Source: Kiritimatiellales bacterium
GTDB lineage: Bacteria > Verrucomicrobiota > Kiritimatiellia > Kiritimatiellales > Pontiellaceae
Length of the DNA: 5,589 nt
Assembly (NCBI GenBank): GCA_030588285.1
Contig: JAUUYK010000082.1
Span: forward strand, 1 to 5,589
Direction of reading: 5' to 3'
The notes beneath the pieces were generated by a model. It made no database searches and had not been told where the DNA came from. It saw nothing but the letters and a program-made list of their open reading frames with translations. This document shows positions 1 through 5,223 of the stretch, in pieces; position 1 is the first letter of the stretch, and each line of letters begins with the position of its first letter. The position numbers and the translations under genes are program-made.

Positions 1-137
1 AGATAAATTACCCCCGTTTTTGAATTTTTAGATGAATAGAGTGAGGTCAGACGAAAATATGCGATCCGGCTACGGCGGAGCGACCGTTCGGTGAAACCAT
101 AACAGTGGAGCCTCCAAAATGATCAAAAGGTTAGCAA
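1..137. other. Leader region upstream of the first gene; no gene recognised
   Basis: This stretch holds only very short open frames, for example 20 codons from the ATG at 32 and 28 codons from the ATG at 118. Neither resembles a known peptide. A short purine tract (AAAAGG, 125-130) serves as a plausible ribosome binding site for the ATG at 138. No convincing sigma-70 promoter pair stands out. It may be the tail of something outside the window, but nothing here shows that. Confidence 0.4.
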
Positions 138-542
138 ATGAATACATTAATCCCTCTTTTTCTGTTTCTTGGCTTTGTCATCATCATTGGTGCAATGCAT
201 TTCTTTGATGGCAAGTGGAGCGCATTGGCTGAAGATTCCAGCTATCCAGAGTCTCCTATAGAAAGTACCGGTTGGGTTTCTGTGTGGATGAATGGATTGT
301 TGCTAAAGCACTCTGTTAAGATCAGTTTTTTTTCAGACAGGCTTTGTCTCAAACACCTTCTTCCATACAAAAGGGTGCTCGTAATTCATTATTCAGAACT
401 GAAAAATTTTAAGAATGTGCCATCGTACAAAAATGACTTCACCATCTTTCGGAATGGTTCAACACATACCATCTCCCTGCGGAAGACTGAGGCCCAATTA
501 TTGGCTAGATTGATAAGAATCGCAGAAACGAATACACGATAA
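138..542 (+). CDS. Small membrane-anchored protein of unknown function (134 aa)
   Basis: I do not recognise this protein. Residues about 3-22 form one uninterrupted hydrophobic segment (LIPLFLFLGFVIIIGAM), which is either a transmembrane anchor or an uncleaved signal. The remaining ~110 residues are soluble and look like alternating beta strands ending in an amphipathic helix (TEAQLLARLIRI). That outline, with strands such as VKISFFSDRLCLK, VLVIHYSELKNF and TISLRK, is loosely like a bacterial PH-type domain, but this is only an impression. The ATG at 138 has AAAAGG about 7 bases upstream. It is the only rightward gene in the window and is followed by a long non-coding stretch, so it seems to be transcribed alone. 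It probably faces the cytoplasm or periplasm from the inner membrane; the side cannot be decided. Confidence 0.6.
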   Translation: MNTLIPLFLFLGFVIIIGAMHFFDGKWSALAEDSSYPESPIESTGWVSVWMNGLLLKHSVKISFFSDRLCLKHLLPYKRVLVIHYSELKNFKNVPSYKNDFTIFRNGSTHTISLRKTEAQLLARLIRIAETNTR

Positions 543-555
543 ACTGGTGGATGCA

Positions 556-568
556 GTGGAGGGTGCGG
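556..568 (+). repeat. Left arm of a 13-bp inverted repeat
   Basis: GTGGAGGGTGCGG matches the reverse complement of 866-878 at all 13 positions. A match of this length within ~320 bases is not expected by chance. The arm also resembles the 5' acceptor strand of a tRNA (GGAGGGT), but no D-arm follows it. Confidence 0.7.
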
Positions 569-865
569 AAATTCATCCGCGCCGGAAATGACTGGGAAAT
601 AAGGGCGAAGTGAATGAAATTTTCGAGGCGAGTGTACCGCCAATGGGAATTTGAGAGCAGAAATCAGGTGTTCGGATTTGGGTTTTTCGAGTACAAATGG
701 TGTCCGAAATATGTCCGCAAACTTGCGGAGAAAACAGAGAAAGGAAATTGTGTTAAATCACTTCCTTTTTCCGATTTCGCGAGCGGCCTGATAATTTTCC
801 CCAATACGTTTTAAATCAATGAGATGCAAGGACGGTCAAAAGCAGAGAACGGTTGTGTTTCGAGA

Positions 866-880
866 CCGCACCCTCCACCA
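866..880 (+). repeat. Right arm of the inverted repeat, ending in a tRNA-like CCA
   Basis: CCGCACCCTCCAC (866-878) is the partner of 556-568. With the preceding TTCGAGA (859-865) and the ending ACCA (877-880) it looks like a tRNA 3' end. The local 5' strand of a T-arm (TGTGT at 854-858) pairs badly, and no matching acceptor strand lies 65-90 bases upstream. It is therefore not a normal intact tRNA gene. The terminator hairpin starts 12 bases downstream. Confidence 0.55.
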
Positions 881-891
881 TTTTTTGGTGG

Positions 892-937
892 AAAGCCTTG
901 CGGTTGGATTAAATCCCAATCGCAAGGCTTTTTTTTT
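892..937 (+). terminator. Strong rho-independent terminator (rightward)
   Basis: The left arm is AAAGCCTTGCGGTTGG (892-907) and the right arm CCAATCGCAAGGCTTT (916-931). They form a 16-bp stem with a single G-U wobble and an 8-base loop, followed by nine T residues (929-937). It would end rightward transcription coming from the 138-542 gene or from an RNA made across 558-880. Read leftward it is flanked by As rather than a long T run, so it is a weaker terminator for the peroxidase gene arriving from the right. Confidence 0.9.
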
Positions 938-980
938 AATGGCCCGCAAAAACAGTCCACCCCAGCACGCATTCGAACCC
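938..980. other. Spacer between the terminator and the peroxidase stop codon
   Basis: No gene or hairpin is seen here. The leftward strand contains GGGGTTCGAAT, which resembles a tRNA T-arm, but no pairing 3' strand follows. Confidence 0.4.
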
Positions 981-1550
981 CTACCGCACAAGGGCCGCCT
1001 GCAAAGCCGTCGCAAGCGTTTCATCGTCGGGGCTAATCCGACTCCCGAAACGGCCGATCACCTGCCCATCGCGAGCAATAAGGAATTTATTAAAGTTCCA
1101 GCTGATTCTCCCGGCAAACTCGGGATTAGATTTTTTAGAGGTTAAATAGGTGTAGAGCGGATGTTGATTTTTCCCTTTCACCGAGATTTTCCCAAATAGA
1201 GGAAATGTGACCCCATAATTGGTTTTGCAAAACGATTCGATCTCCTCATTCGTGCCCGGTTCCTGTCGCAGAAAATCGTTCGCCGGAAAACCAAGCACAA
1301 CCAACCCCTGGTCCTGATTCGTTTCGTAAAGATGCTGCAACCCAGCATACTGCCCCGTAAAACCACACTTGCTCGCCGTGTTAACAAGCAGCAGCACCTT
1401 GCCCCGATACTCCTCCAACCGAATAGACTCCCCGTCGATGGTTTCCACTTCGATGTTATATAAATCCCCCACCGGAACCTCCTTTTTATACGCAATGCAC
1501 CCCGTTGCCAAACCCACACAAACCATCAAACTCATCCACTTAAATTTCAT
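981..1550 (-). CDS. Glutathione peroxidase family thiol peroxidase, lipoprotein form (189 aa)
   Basis: This enzyme reduces hydrogen or organic peroxides with a thiol donor; bacterial members usually take electrons from thioredoxin rather than glutathione. The family signatures are all present: NTASKCGFTGQ with the peroxidatic cysteine Cys62 (codon TGT, so cysteine and not selenocysteine), GFPANDFLRQEPG with Gln96, and SWNFNKF with Trp151 and Asn152, completing the C-Q-W-N catalytic set. Cys108 in FCKTNYGVTFPLF sits where thioredoxin-type members keep the resolving cysteine. The N-terminus has a charged start, a hydrophobic stretch and LATGC, so Cys18 is a likely lipidation site and the protein would be anchored in the cell envelope. 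The ATG at 1550 has a strong GGAGG 7 bases upstream. The core length is normal for the family. It is separated from the rloB-like gene by ~95 bases and is probably transcribed on its own. Confidence 0.95.
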   Translation of the reverse strand: MKFKWMSLMVCVGLATGCIAYKKEVPVGDLYNIEVETIDGESIRLEEYRGKVLLLVNTASKCGFTGQYAGLQHLYETNQDQGLVVLGFPANDFLRQEPGTNEEIESFCKTNYGVTFPLFGKISVKGKNQHPLYTYLTSKKSNPEFAGRISWNFNKFLIARDGQVIGRFGSRISPDDETLATALQAALVR

Positions 1551-1557
1551 GACCCAT

Positions 1558-1562
1558 CCTCC
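1558..1562 (-). promoter_or_regulatory. Ribosome binding site of the peroxidase gene
   Basis: Read leftward, GGAGG ends 7 bases before the ATG at 1550. It supports this start and therefore the lipoprotein signal peptide. Confidence 0.8.
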
Positions 1563-1644
1563 CTAAGGAAATAGTCCCGCGCTGCAGGTGTTGTTATAAT
1601 CGTTCAATCCCTTTCCGCACCATGGGGCGACCCTATTTCTACTT

Positions 1645-2240
1645 TTATTTCCCCGCATCTAAAATCCGCCCCACCAACCGATATACCGTGGTTCCTATGA
1701 GGCGAGGCCAATCTTCGCAGGGCGGGCGATCCCGCTGTTCTGCGCGGTTGACGGCGGCTTGAATCATTTCGGCCGTCAGCTTCCGGGGATTAAATCCTTT
1801 GTCGTAGTCCGGTAGGTGCTGGGCAAGCTTCTGCGAACATTGCCGCCCTGATGCAATGCCGGTTCCATCTTCAAAGTGGAGTAGCAACCAATATTCAACT
1901 TGGGATTGCTCAAGGCAAACCCGAACTCCTCCTTGTTTTCCGACCAAGCAAAAAGCTCGGCCAGTTGCTCGTCGGACCACTCGTCCTTATCGACCACCAA
2001 CCATGCTTCATCCCCCTTGCGAAGCCGTTCTTTTTTCAACCGTTTTTCCATACGAGCCAATACATGCGGCGGAGCACTGGCATGGCCGCCCTTGATGCAA
2101 GAGATGTGGATCGTCGCATACTGGCTATCCAATAGACGGAAATACGTCGGTTCGGTTTTGGCTCCCTCGGAGGCTATTAAAAATAGCTTTCTATAACGCC
2201 GGGTGTTGGCCGTTCGGCTGAATTTACGACGGGGAGCCAT
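1645..2240 (-). pseudogene. rloB: RloB-like Toprim-type protein, interrupted by a one-base frameshift
   Basis: RloB-family proteins are partners of RloA/AAA15 ATPases in AbiL-like defence pairs and are thought to be nucleic-acid cleaving effectors with a Toprim-like core. The first frame (from 2240) gives SEGAKTEPTYF (about residues 24-34), matching the family's EGxKTEpxYF, and then AWLVVDKDEW with a D-x-D (Asp84, Asp86). It continues through GFALSNPK near residue 114 and then leaves the family pattern. The family pattern resumes in a second frame: EYWLLLHFEDGTG, HLPDYDKGF and a C-terminal helix, ending with TAA at 1645-1647. The switch lies at about 1896-1902, where one base is missing (AAGTTGAA instead of a full NPK-x-EYW coding string). 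Repaired, the product is ~198 aa, the usual RloB length. The ATG at 2240 overlaps the ATPase stop. No classic slippery site is present, so this is a mutation or a sequencing error. Confidence 0.8.
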
Positions 2241-2255
2241 CAGGCCGATCCTCCT
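2238..2255 (-). promoter_or_regulatory. Coupled stop/start and ribosome binding site between the ATPase and rloB
   Basis: The ATPase stop and the rloB start share a base in TGATG (2238-2242). A strong AGGAGG (2250-2255) inside the end of the ATPase gene stands 9 bases before the ATG at 2240. This selects that ATG over the upstream in-frame TTG at 2261 and indicates translational coupling. Confidence 0.85.
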
Positions 2256-3571
2256 GCCCAATCAGCCATTCTGCCGTGAGCATGAATTCGAGGAGTGCCC
2301 CCCAACCGGCCTTGCAAATAGCTCTTCCGGATATCCTTGTCGTATCGGACATCCCCATATTCGCTAAAGGAAAGAAGCTGGGAACATCCATCGAGATCGC
2401 GCTCGGCCACCCACATCTCGTCCCGGCGGAAAAGGTGCTGATCCATCAACGACACATCATGCGTGGTAAACAAAAGCTGGGAACGGCTTTTCGGCGTAGT
2501 GCTTTCCAGAAAACCTTCAAGCAGGCGGCGGGTCAGTTGGCTATGTAGACTTCGATCCAACTCGTCGATAACATAGACCTTTTTCGCGCGGGACAGGCTC
2601 ATTTCTAGAAAGGCGGGCAACAGATCAATTACGCGCTGGGAACCATCGGATTCCTGCTTCATTTCAAACGGGATTTGGGTTCCGTCTTTACAGGCGTGCA
2701 TCGTGACCAATTTTTTGGCCACTAGCTCCCCGTTCCGGCGGGTAATCACGAGACGTTCGTTTGCCAAATCATTGAACATCTTAACCGCCATGCCTTCCTT
2801 TACATCCTCTTGGAGGCGGGTTTTGATAAACTCCGGAAGCGACAGGGCCGAAAAGGAAACCTCTTCGACCCCCAGATGGGCAATGCCGGTATCCAGCAAC
2901 GGCAACATACCATTCATGGTTGCATAGAGCGGGTGGTTCTCGTCCAGAAACTCCTCAAAGGGTTCAAAACGAGAATCCGGCGCAATCAATTCCAGCGAAT
3001 CCTTGAACCAGTCATAGACCGGTTTGAACTTTTCCACCTGCTGGGATACCGAGTTGGTTAGAAATAGCTGGTTTTCCCGGGTTCCCTGAAAGGCAAACTG
3101 TAAAAACTGGTCCCCCTTGAGCGATTCGTCGAAATGGGGTTTACCCTCTTTTCGGTGATACAGAGTTTTTTCGCTCGAGCTGGTCACCAGCACCAGCTTT
3201 TCCTCAACAACCGCCTGAGCCGTAACGGAAAAACTAAATTCATACATGCGCTCATCAATCAAAAGTTCAAAAGAAAAGCAGGCGGGATGCTGCATCATGG
3301 AGGGATCGAGGCGGAAACGCTCCACCGGAATAAGGCTCTGGGGCTGGGTTCCCTTTACAATGAGCATCTTGGCAAAATTCAACGCTTGGAAAAAATTGGT
3401 TTTTCCCGAGGCGTTACCGCCATATATTGCGGCGACTGGAAGCACCCGCATCTGGTATTTTCCAACCTTTGGAACCCGCTCCCCATGCTGGCGTTCCTTG
3501 GTTGCCACCATTGAAAAAACGGCCTCGTCTCTAAACGACATCCAGTTTTTAAAACTAAATCTAACCAGCAT
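2240..3571 (-). CDS. rloA: AAA15 / RloA-like ABC-type ATPase (443 aa)
   Basis: This is an SMC/ABC-like ATPase of the AAA15 (RloA, AbiLi-like) family. It would act as the sensor or motor of the two-protein system with the RloB-like protein encoded next. Features in order: an N-terminal strand motif [17 protein letters not shown]; Walker A GGNASGKT (51-58); a long variable middle region (about 100-290); the ABC signature-like ESDGSQR (307-313); Walker B VYVIDELD (332-339) with Glu337 as the catalytic base; and a switch histidine in FTTHD (His371). The C-terminal block [21 protein letters not shown] (about 405-425) is typical of RloA-type ATPases. The ATG at 3571 has AAGGAGG 6 bases upstream. 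The frame is complete and all ATPase motifs look intact, unlike its partner. Any promoter must lie in the short region holding the 16-bp palindrome. Confidence 0.9.
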   Translation of the reverse strand: MLVRFSFKNWMSFRDEAVFSMVATKERQHGERVPKVGKYQMRVLPVAAIYGGNASGKTNFFQALNFAKMLIVKGTQPQSLIPVERFRLDPSMMQHPACFSFELLIDERMYEFSFSVTAQAVVEEKLVLVTSSSEKTLYHRKEGKPHFDESLKGDQFLQFAFQGTRENQLFLTNSVSQQVEKFKPVYDWFKDSLELIAPDSRFEPFEEFLDENHPLYATMNGMLPLLDTGIAHLGVEEVSFSALSLPEFIKTRLQEDVKEGMAVKMFNDLANERLVITRRNGELVAKKLVTMHACKDGTQIPFEMKQESDGSQRVIDLLPAFLEMSLSRAKKVYVIDELDRSLHSQLTRRLLEGFLESTTPKSRSQLLFTTHDVSLMDQHLFRRDEMWVAERDLDGCSQLLSFSEYGDVRYDKDIRKSYLQGRLGGTPRIHAHGRMADWAGGSA

Positions 3572-3577
3572 AATGAG

Positions 3578-3584
3578 CCTCCTT
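3578..3584 (-). promoter_or_regulatory. Strong ribosome binding site of the ATPase gene
   Basis: Read leftward, AAGGAGG lies 6 bases before the ATG at 3571, which fixes the start of the ATPase. Confidence 0.85.
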
Positions 3585-3629
3585 CTTCCTTAATATCGAG
3601 CACGTACCTTACCGGCCTCATCTTATATC

Positions 3630-3666
3630 TCAATGCATAACGAGATATTTTCTCGTTATGCATTGA
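3630..3666. repeat. Perfect 16-bp palindrome upstream of the ATPase gene
   Basis: TCAATGCATAACGAGA (3630-3645) and TCTCGTTATGCATTGA (3651-3666) are exact reverse complements around the 5-base spacer TATTT. After one mismatch, three more pairs extend the arms. It sits 59 bases upstream of the ATPase start and 10 bases from the broken end of the RAYT duplicate at 3677. A possible -10 (TATAAG, 3621-3626, leftward) lies directly next to it, so an operator is possible. Other readings are a terminator-like hairpin or a transposon end. No long T run follows on either strand. Confidence 0.8.
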
Positions 3667-3676
3667 AATAAAAAGC

Positions 3677-3849
3677 CCAGCACTGCTCCACCAGTCGGCC
3701 CAACTCATTGGGCATCATCTCGCATCCCTCCACCTGCCCGAATAGAGGCTGATGGTAATCCGCGCCCAACGTAACGAAGTACCATCCCGGCCGAGAATAA
3801 TCGCGACCGTTCATCCGCAACTTCTGCGACATGCTTTTTTTGAATTCGC
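3677..3849 (-). pseudogene. Truncated second copy of the RAYT transposase 5' end
   Basis: These 173 bases match 4762-4934 without gaps and with five differences (about 97% identity). They encode the N-terminal ~58 residues of the neighbouring RAYT, for example KSMSQKLRM, YSRPGWYFVTLGADYHQ and EMMPNELGRLVEQCW, and then stop abruptly before the HUH motif. Three of the five differences change the protein (Asp to Asn, Gln to Arg, His to Pro relative to the intact copy), which is consistent with drift in a dead fragment. The fragment has its own upstream sequence, so it is not simply a tandem copy of the whole locus. Confidence 0.9.
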
Positions 3850-3999
3850 TCTGCTTCGTATGGATCAAAAAAGCGATGTCTTTGGCTTAGCGCCCTTCAT
3901 CAACTCGTTGAGCGGAATTCCTTTTTTCGAAACAGGAGACCCTCTACCGTCATCGATCCCATTAATCGGCCGCAAGTCCCAGTCGTAAGCCGCCAACGG
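3850..3999 (-). pseudogene. Remnant of an unrecognised protein, with a T-run frameshift
   Basis: Read leftward from about 3999, one frame gives a natural-looking sequence including YDWDLRPINGIDDGRG, KKGIPLNELMKGAKPKTSLF, then a TGA at about 3864-3866. Removing one T from the run of six just before that TGA continues the frame as DPYEAER up to the edge of the RAYT duplicate at 3849. This looks like a gene fragment cut off by the duplication and damaged in a homopolymer. I do not recognise the family. The leftmost codons overlap the REP-like hairpin at 3982-4007, so the true upstream limit is uncertain. It could also be a chance open frame. Confidence 0.35.
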
Positions 4000-4007
4000 C
4001 TAAGGAC
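3982..4007. repeat. REP-like imperfect palindrome just after the RAYT stop codon
   Basis: The sequence reads GTC-n3-AGCCG-CCAA-CGGCT-n3-GAC: an inner 5-bp stem with a 4-base loop and an outer 3-bp stem separated by a 3x3 internal loop. It lies 4 bases past the RAYT stop (4012-4014). RAYT transposases typically act on short GC-rich hairpins of this general shape found next to their own genes. The hairpin is short and could be fortuitous. Confidence 0.45.
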
Positions 4008-4011
4008 GGAT

Positions 4012-4941
4012 TCATCTTTTTTCGACGTGCTCCTCTTCAGATGAACAAAACTGACTCACCCAGCGGTTAGCCTGCTCGCAACGGGCACGACTAACCTCCG
4101 TCGCATCATCAGGAAAAGCCGAAAGCCAAAGCGCACGATTTTCTAAAAAAGCATCCGTCCAGCCCACCGGGATCGTTTGCGGCATTTTTATAGGAAGCAC
4201 CCATATAATCCGCGCAGAACCAACTTGCAATCGACTCAAACAGGCCCGCTCTCCTGCGGAAAGAAAAGTACTACAAACGGTACCTTCAAACGTAGAAAGC
4301 TCATCCTGCAACTGCTCAATATCCGCTTCCGAAGCTCGTCGAGAAATACGCAGTGCTCTGCACGGCTCCTTGCTCTTTAGCAACGCTTTATTGCCCCGAA
4401 ACCGACTTTGCTTAATCCGACCCTCCGGCACATCACGCAGTGCCCAACGTCGCGGATTTGCCCACACATAGTTTTCCCGAATCGCCAGCTCTTCTGCATC
4501 AAAGCAAATCACATCCCAATAATTCGGCGCCCATACCCGGACTTTCTCGCCAGCACCTTGCTCTTTCCCGCCATGGCGAGAATCTTCATAAGCCCCCTGC
4601 GACCGCCGCCACTCGCGCGTCACCGAACCCTTGAACATATTGATGACCTCACCCAGCCCACTTCCACCCGGCTGGACAATCCGGATCAGCCCGTGAAAGT
4701 GGTTTGGCATCACCTGCCACGCCCCCAATTCGATAAGGCTATAATGCTTCGGAATCTCGCTCCAGCACTGCTCCACCAGTCGGCCCAGCTCATTGGGCAT
4801 CATCTCGCATCCCTCCACCTGCCCGAATAGATGCTGATGGTAATCCGCGCCCAACGTAACGAAGTACCATCCCGGCTGAGAATAATCGCGACCGTCCATC
4901 CGCAACTTCTGCGACATACTTTTTTTGAATTCGCGCCCCAT
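4012..4941 (-). CDS. REP-associated (Y1/HUH) transposase with a DprA/SLOG-like C-terminal extension (309 aa)
   Basis: RAYTs are single-strand-specific HUH tyrosine transposases that recognise REP hairpins. The catalytic domain fills residues about 9-170: the opening strand GWYFVTLGADYHQ (24-36), the metal-binding HFH in VMPNHFHGLI (81-83), the helix GEVINMFKGSVTREW (97-111), VWAPNYWDVIC (136-146) and ENYVWANPRRW (156-166) with Tyr158 as the candidate nucleophile. Typical RAYTs end shortly after this. Here residues about 183-300 add a second region: GNKALL, ISRRASEADI, STFLSAGERACL, IIWVLPIKMP, ENRALWLSAFPDD and SRARCEQANRWVS. Its order of motifs recalls DprA/SLOG-type Rossmann domains, without their final strand. 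The ATG at 4941 has only weak upstream purines. An internal ATG at 4917, inside the part shared with the truncated copy, is an alternative start. Confidence 0.85.
   Translation of the reverse strand: MGREFKKSMSQKLRMDGRDYSQPGWYFVTLGADYHQHLFGQVEGCEMMPNELGRLVEQCWSEIPKHYSLIELGAWQVMPNHFHGLIRIVQPGGSGLGEVINMFKGSVTREWRRSQGAYEDSRHGGKEQGAGEKVRVWAPNYWDVICFDAEELAIRENYVWANPRRWALRDVPEGRIKQSRFRGNKALLKSKEPCRALRISRRASEADIEQLQDELSTFEGTVCSTFLSAGERACLSRLQVGSARIIWVLPIKMPQTIPVGWTDAFLENRALWLSAFPDDATEVSRARCEQANRWVSQFCSSEEEHVEKR
4762..4934 (-). repeat. Source copy of the 173-bp direct repeat
   Basis: It matches 3677-3849 at a constant offset of 1085 bases with five substitutions and no gaps. Both copies begin at GCGAATTC just upstream of the internal RAYT ATG, suggesting this is near a real element boundary. 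Confidence 0.9.
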
Positions 4942-5143
4942 CGCCTTTTCCCCTCTTCTCTCTCGCTACAGCGAGATGGCCCGCACAGCCGGACTCCCTA
5001 CGCCTCTGCTTACAAACCTCCGACAAGGTCTTTAGAAAGATTTTCCGTTCCTTATCGTCCTGAAGAATCTGTTCGCGACGACTCCCCCGACACATTACAT
5101 GGTAGAGGGCTCTCGCATATTCAACTCTTGGCTTTCGTCCCGT
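4942..5143 (-). pseudogene. N-terminal relic of a second, different Y1 (IS200-like) transposase
   Basis: Reading leftward from 5143, the frame gives GRKPRVEYARALYHVMCRG, then SRREQILQDDKERKIFL and KTLSEVCKQ. This is the classic opening of REP-family Y1 transposases (RVEYAxxLYHVMxRGxRRExIfxDDxDRxxFL). It then departs from the family at about residue 47, before the HUH motif could appear. The usual ATG appears as ACG (5141-5143), an in-frame TAG lies four codons upstream (5153-5155), and no ribosome site is visible. The following stretch GCAGHLAVAREKRGKGDG resembles a glycine-histidine segment from the C-terminal end of some members, so an internal deletion is possible. It is clearly a different lineage from the RAYT just downstream, which starts at 4941. 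Confidence 0.75.
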
Positions 5144-5223
5144 AAATAAAAACTATGCAATCTTCGCAAAACAATTCATAAAATCGTTCAAATGTCCATA
5201 CTGGCAATTTTTTCTGTTTCAGC
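5144..5223. other. Short AT-rich spacer, nothing recognised
   Basis: No hairpin with a T run and no clear promoter is visible between the stop of the rightmost gene and the transposase relic. Confidence 0.4.

Larger units (their letters stand above)
543..891. other. Long gene-free stretch with paired ends; possible RNA gene or element remnant
   Basis: No convincing protein gene lies here. The best open frame (ATG at 614, 66 codons) has a poor ribosome site and no recognisable motif. What stands out is that the two ends are complementary: GTGGAGGGTGCGG (556-568) is the exact reverse complement of CCGCACCCTCCAC (866-878). The right end reads TTCGAGA CCGCACCCTCC A CCA (859-880), like the T-loop and 3' end of a tRNA or tmRNA. 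There are also two internal hairpins: TCCGCAA/TTGCGGA (714-729), and AAAGGAA/TTCCTTT closed by GTG/CAC and followed by a short T run (740-770). It could be a ~320-base stable RNA, a small inverted-repeat element, or a decayed tRNA used as an attachment site. I cannot decide between these. Confidence 0.35.

Noticed and set aside
389..643. 84-codon open frame on the leftward strand
   Set aside because: It lies mostly antisense to the better supported 138-542 gene, has no ribosome site and has an unnatural, low-complexity start.
614..814. 66-codon rightward open frame
   Set aside because: It has a weak ribosome site and no recognisable motif, and it overlaps the hairpins and paired ends of a stretch that looks non-coding.
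558..880. A complete tmRNA or tRNA gene
   Set aside because: The acceptor-like ends pair, but the tmRNA 5' signature, a tag reading frame, a D-arm and a properly paired T-arm are missing. Only the end pairing is claimed.
967..981. T-arm-like GGGGTTCGAAT on the leftward strand after the peroxidase gene
   Set aside because: The 3' strand does not pair with the 5' strand, and no tRNA body surrounds it.
1896..1904. Programmed ribosomal frameshifting in the rloB-like gene
   Set aside because: The sequence CCC AAG gives no good re-pairing in the -1 frame and no stimulatory stem is evident. RloB proteins are normally made from a single frame.
3379..3708. 109-codon leftward open frame across the palindrome
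   Set aside because: It is a shadow that joins part of the RAYT scrap to an out-of-frame reading of the ATPase gene.
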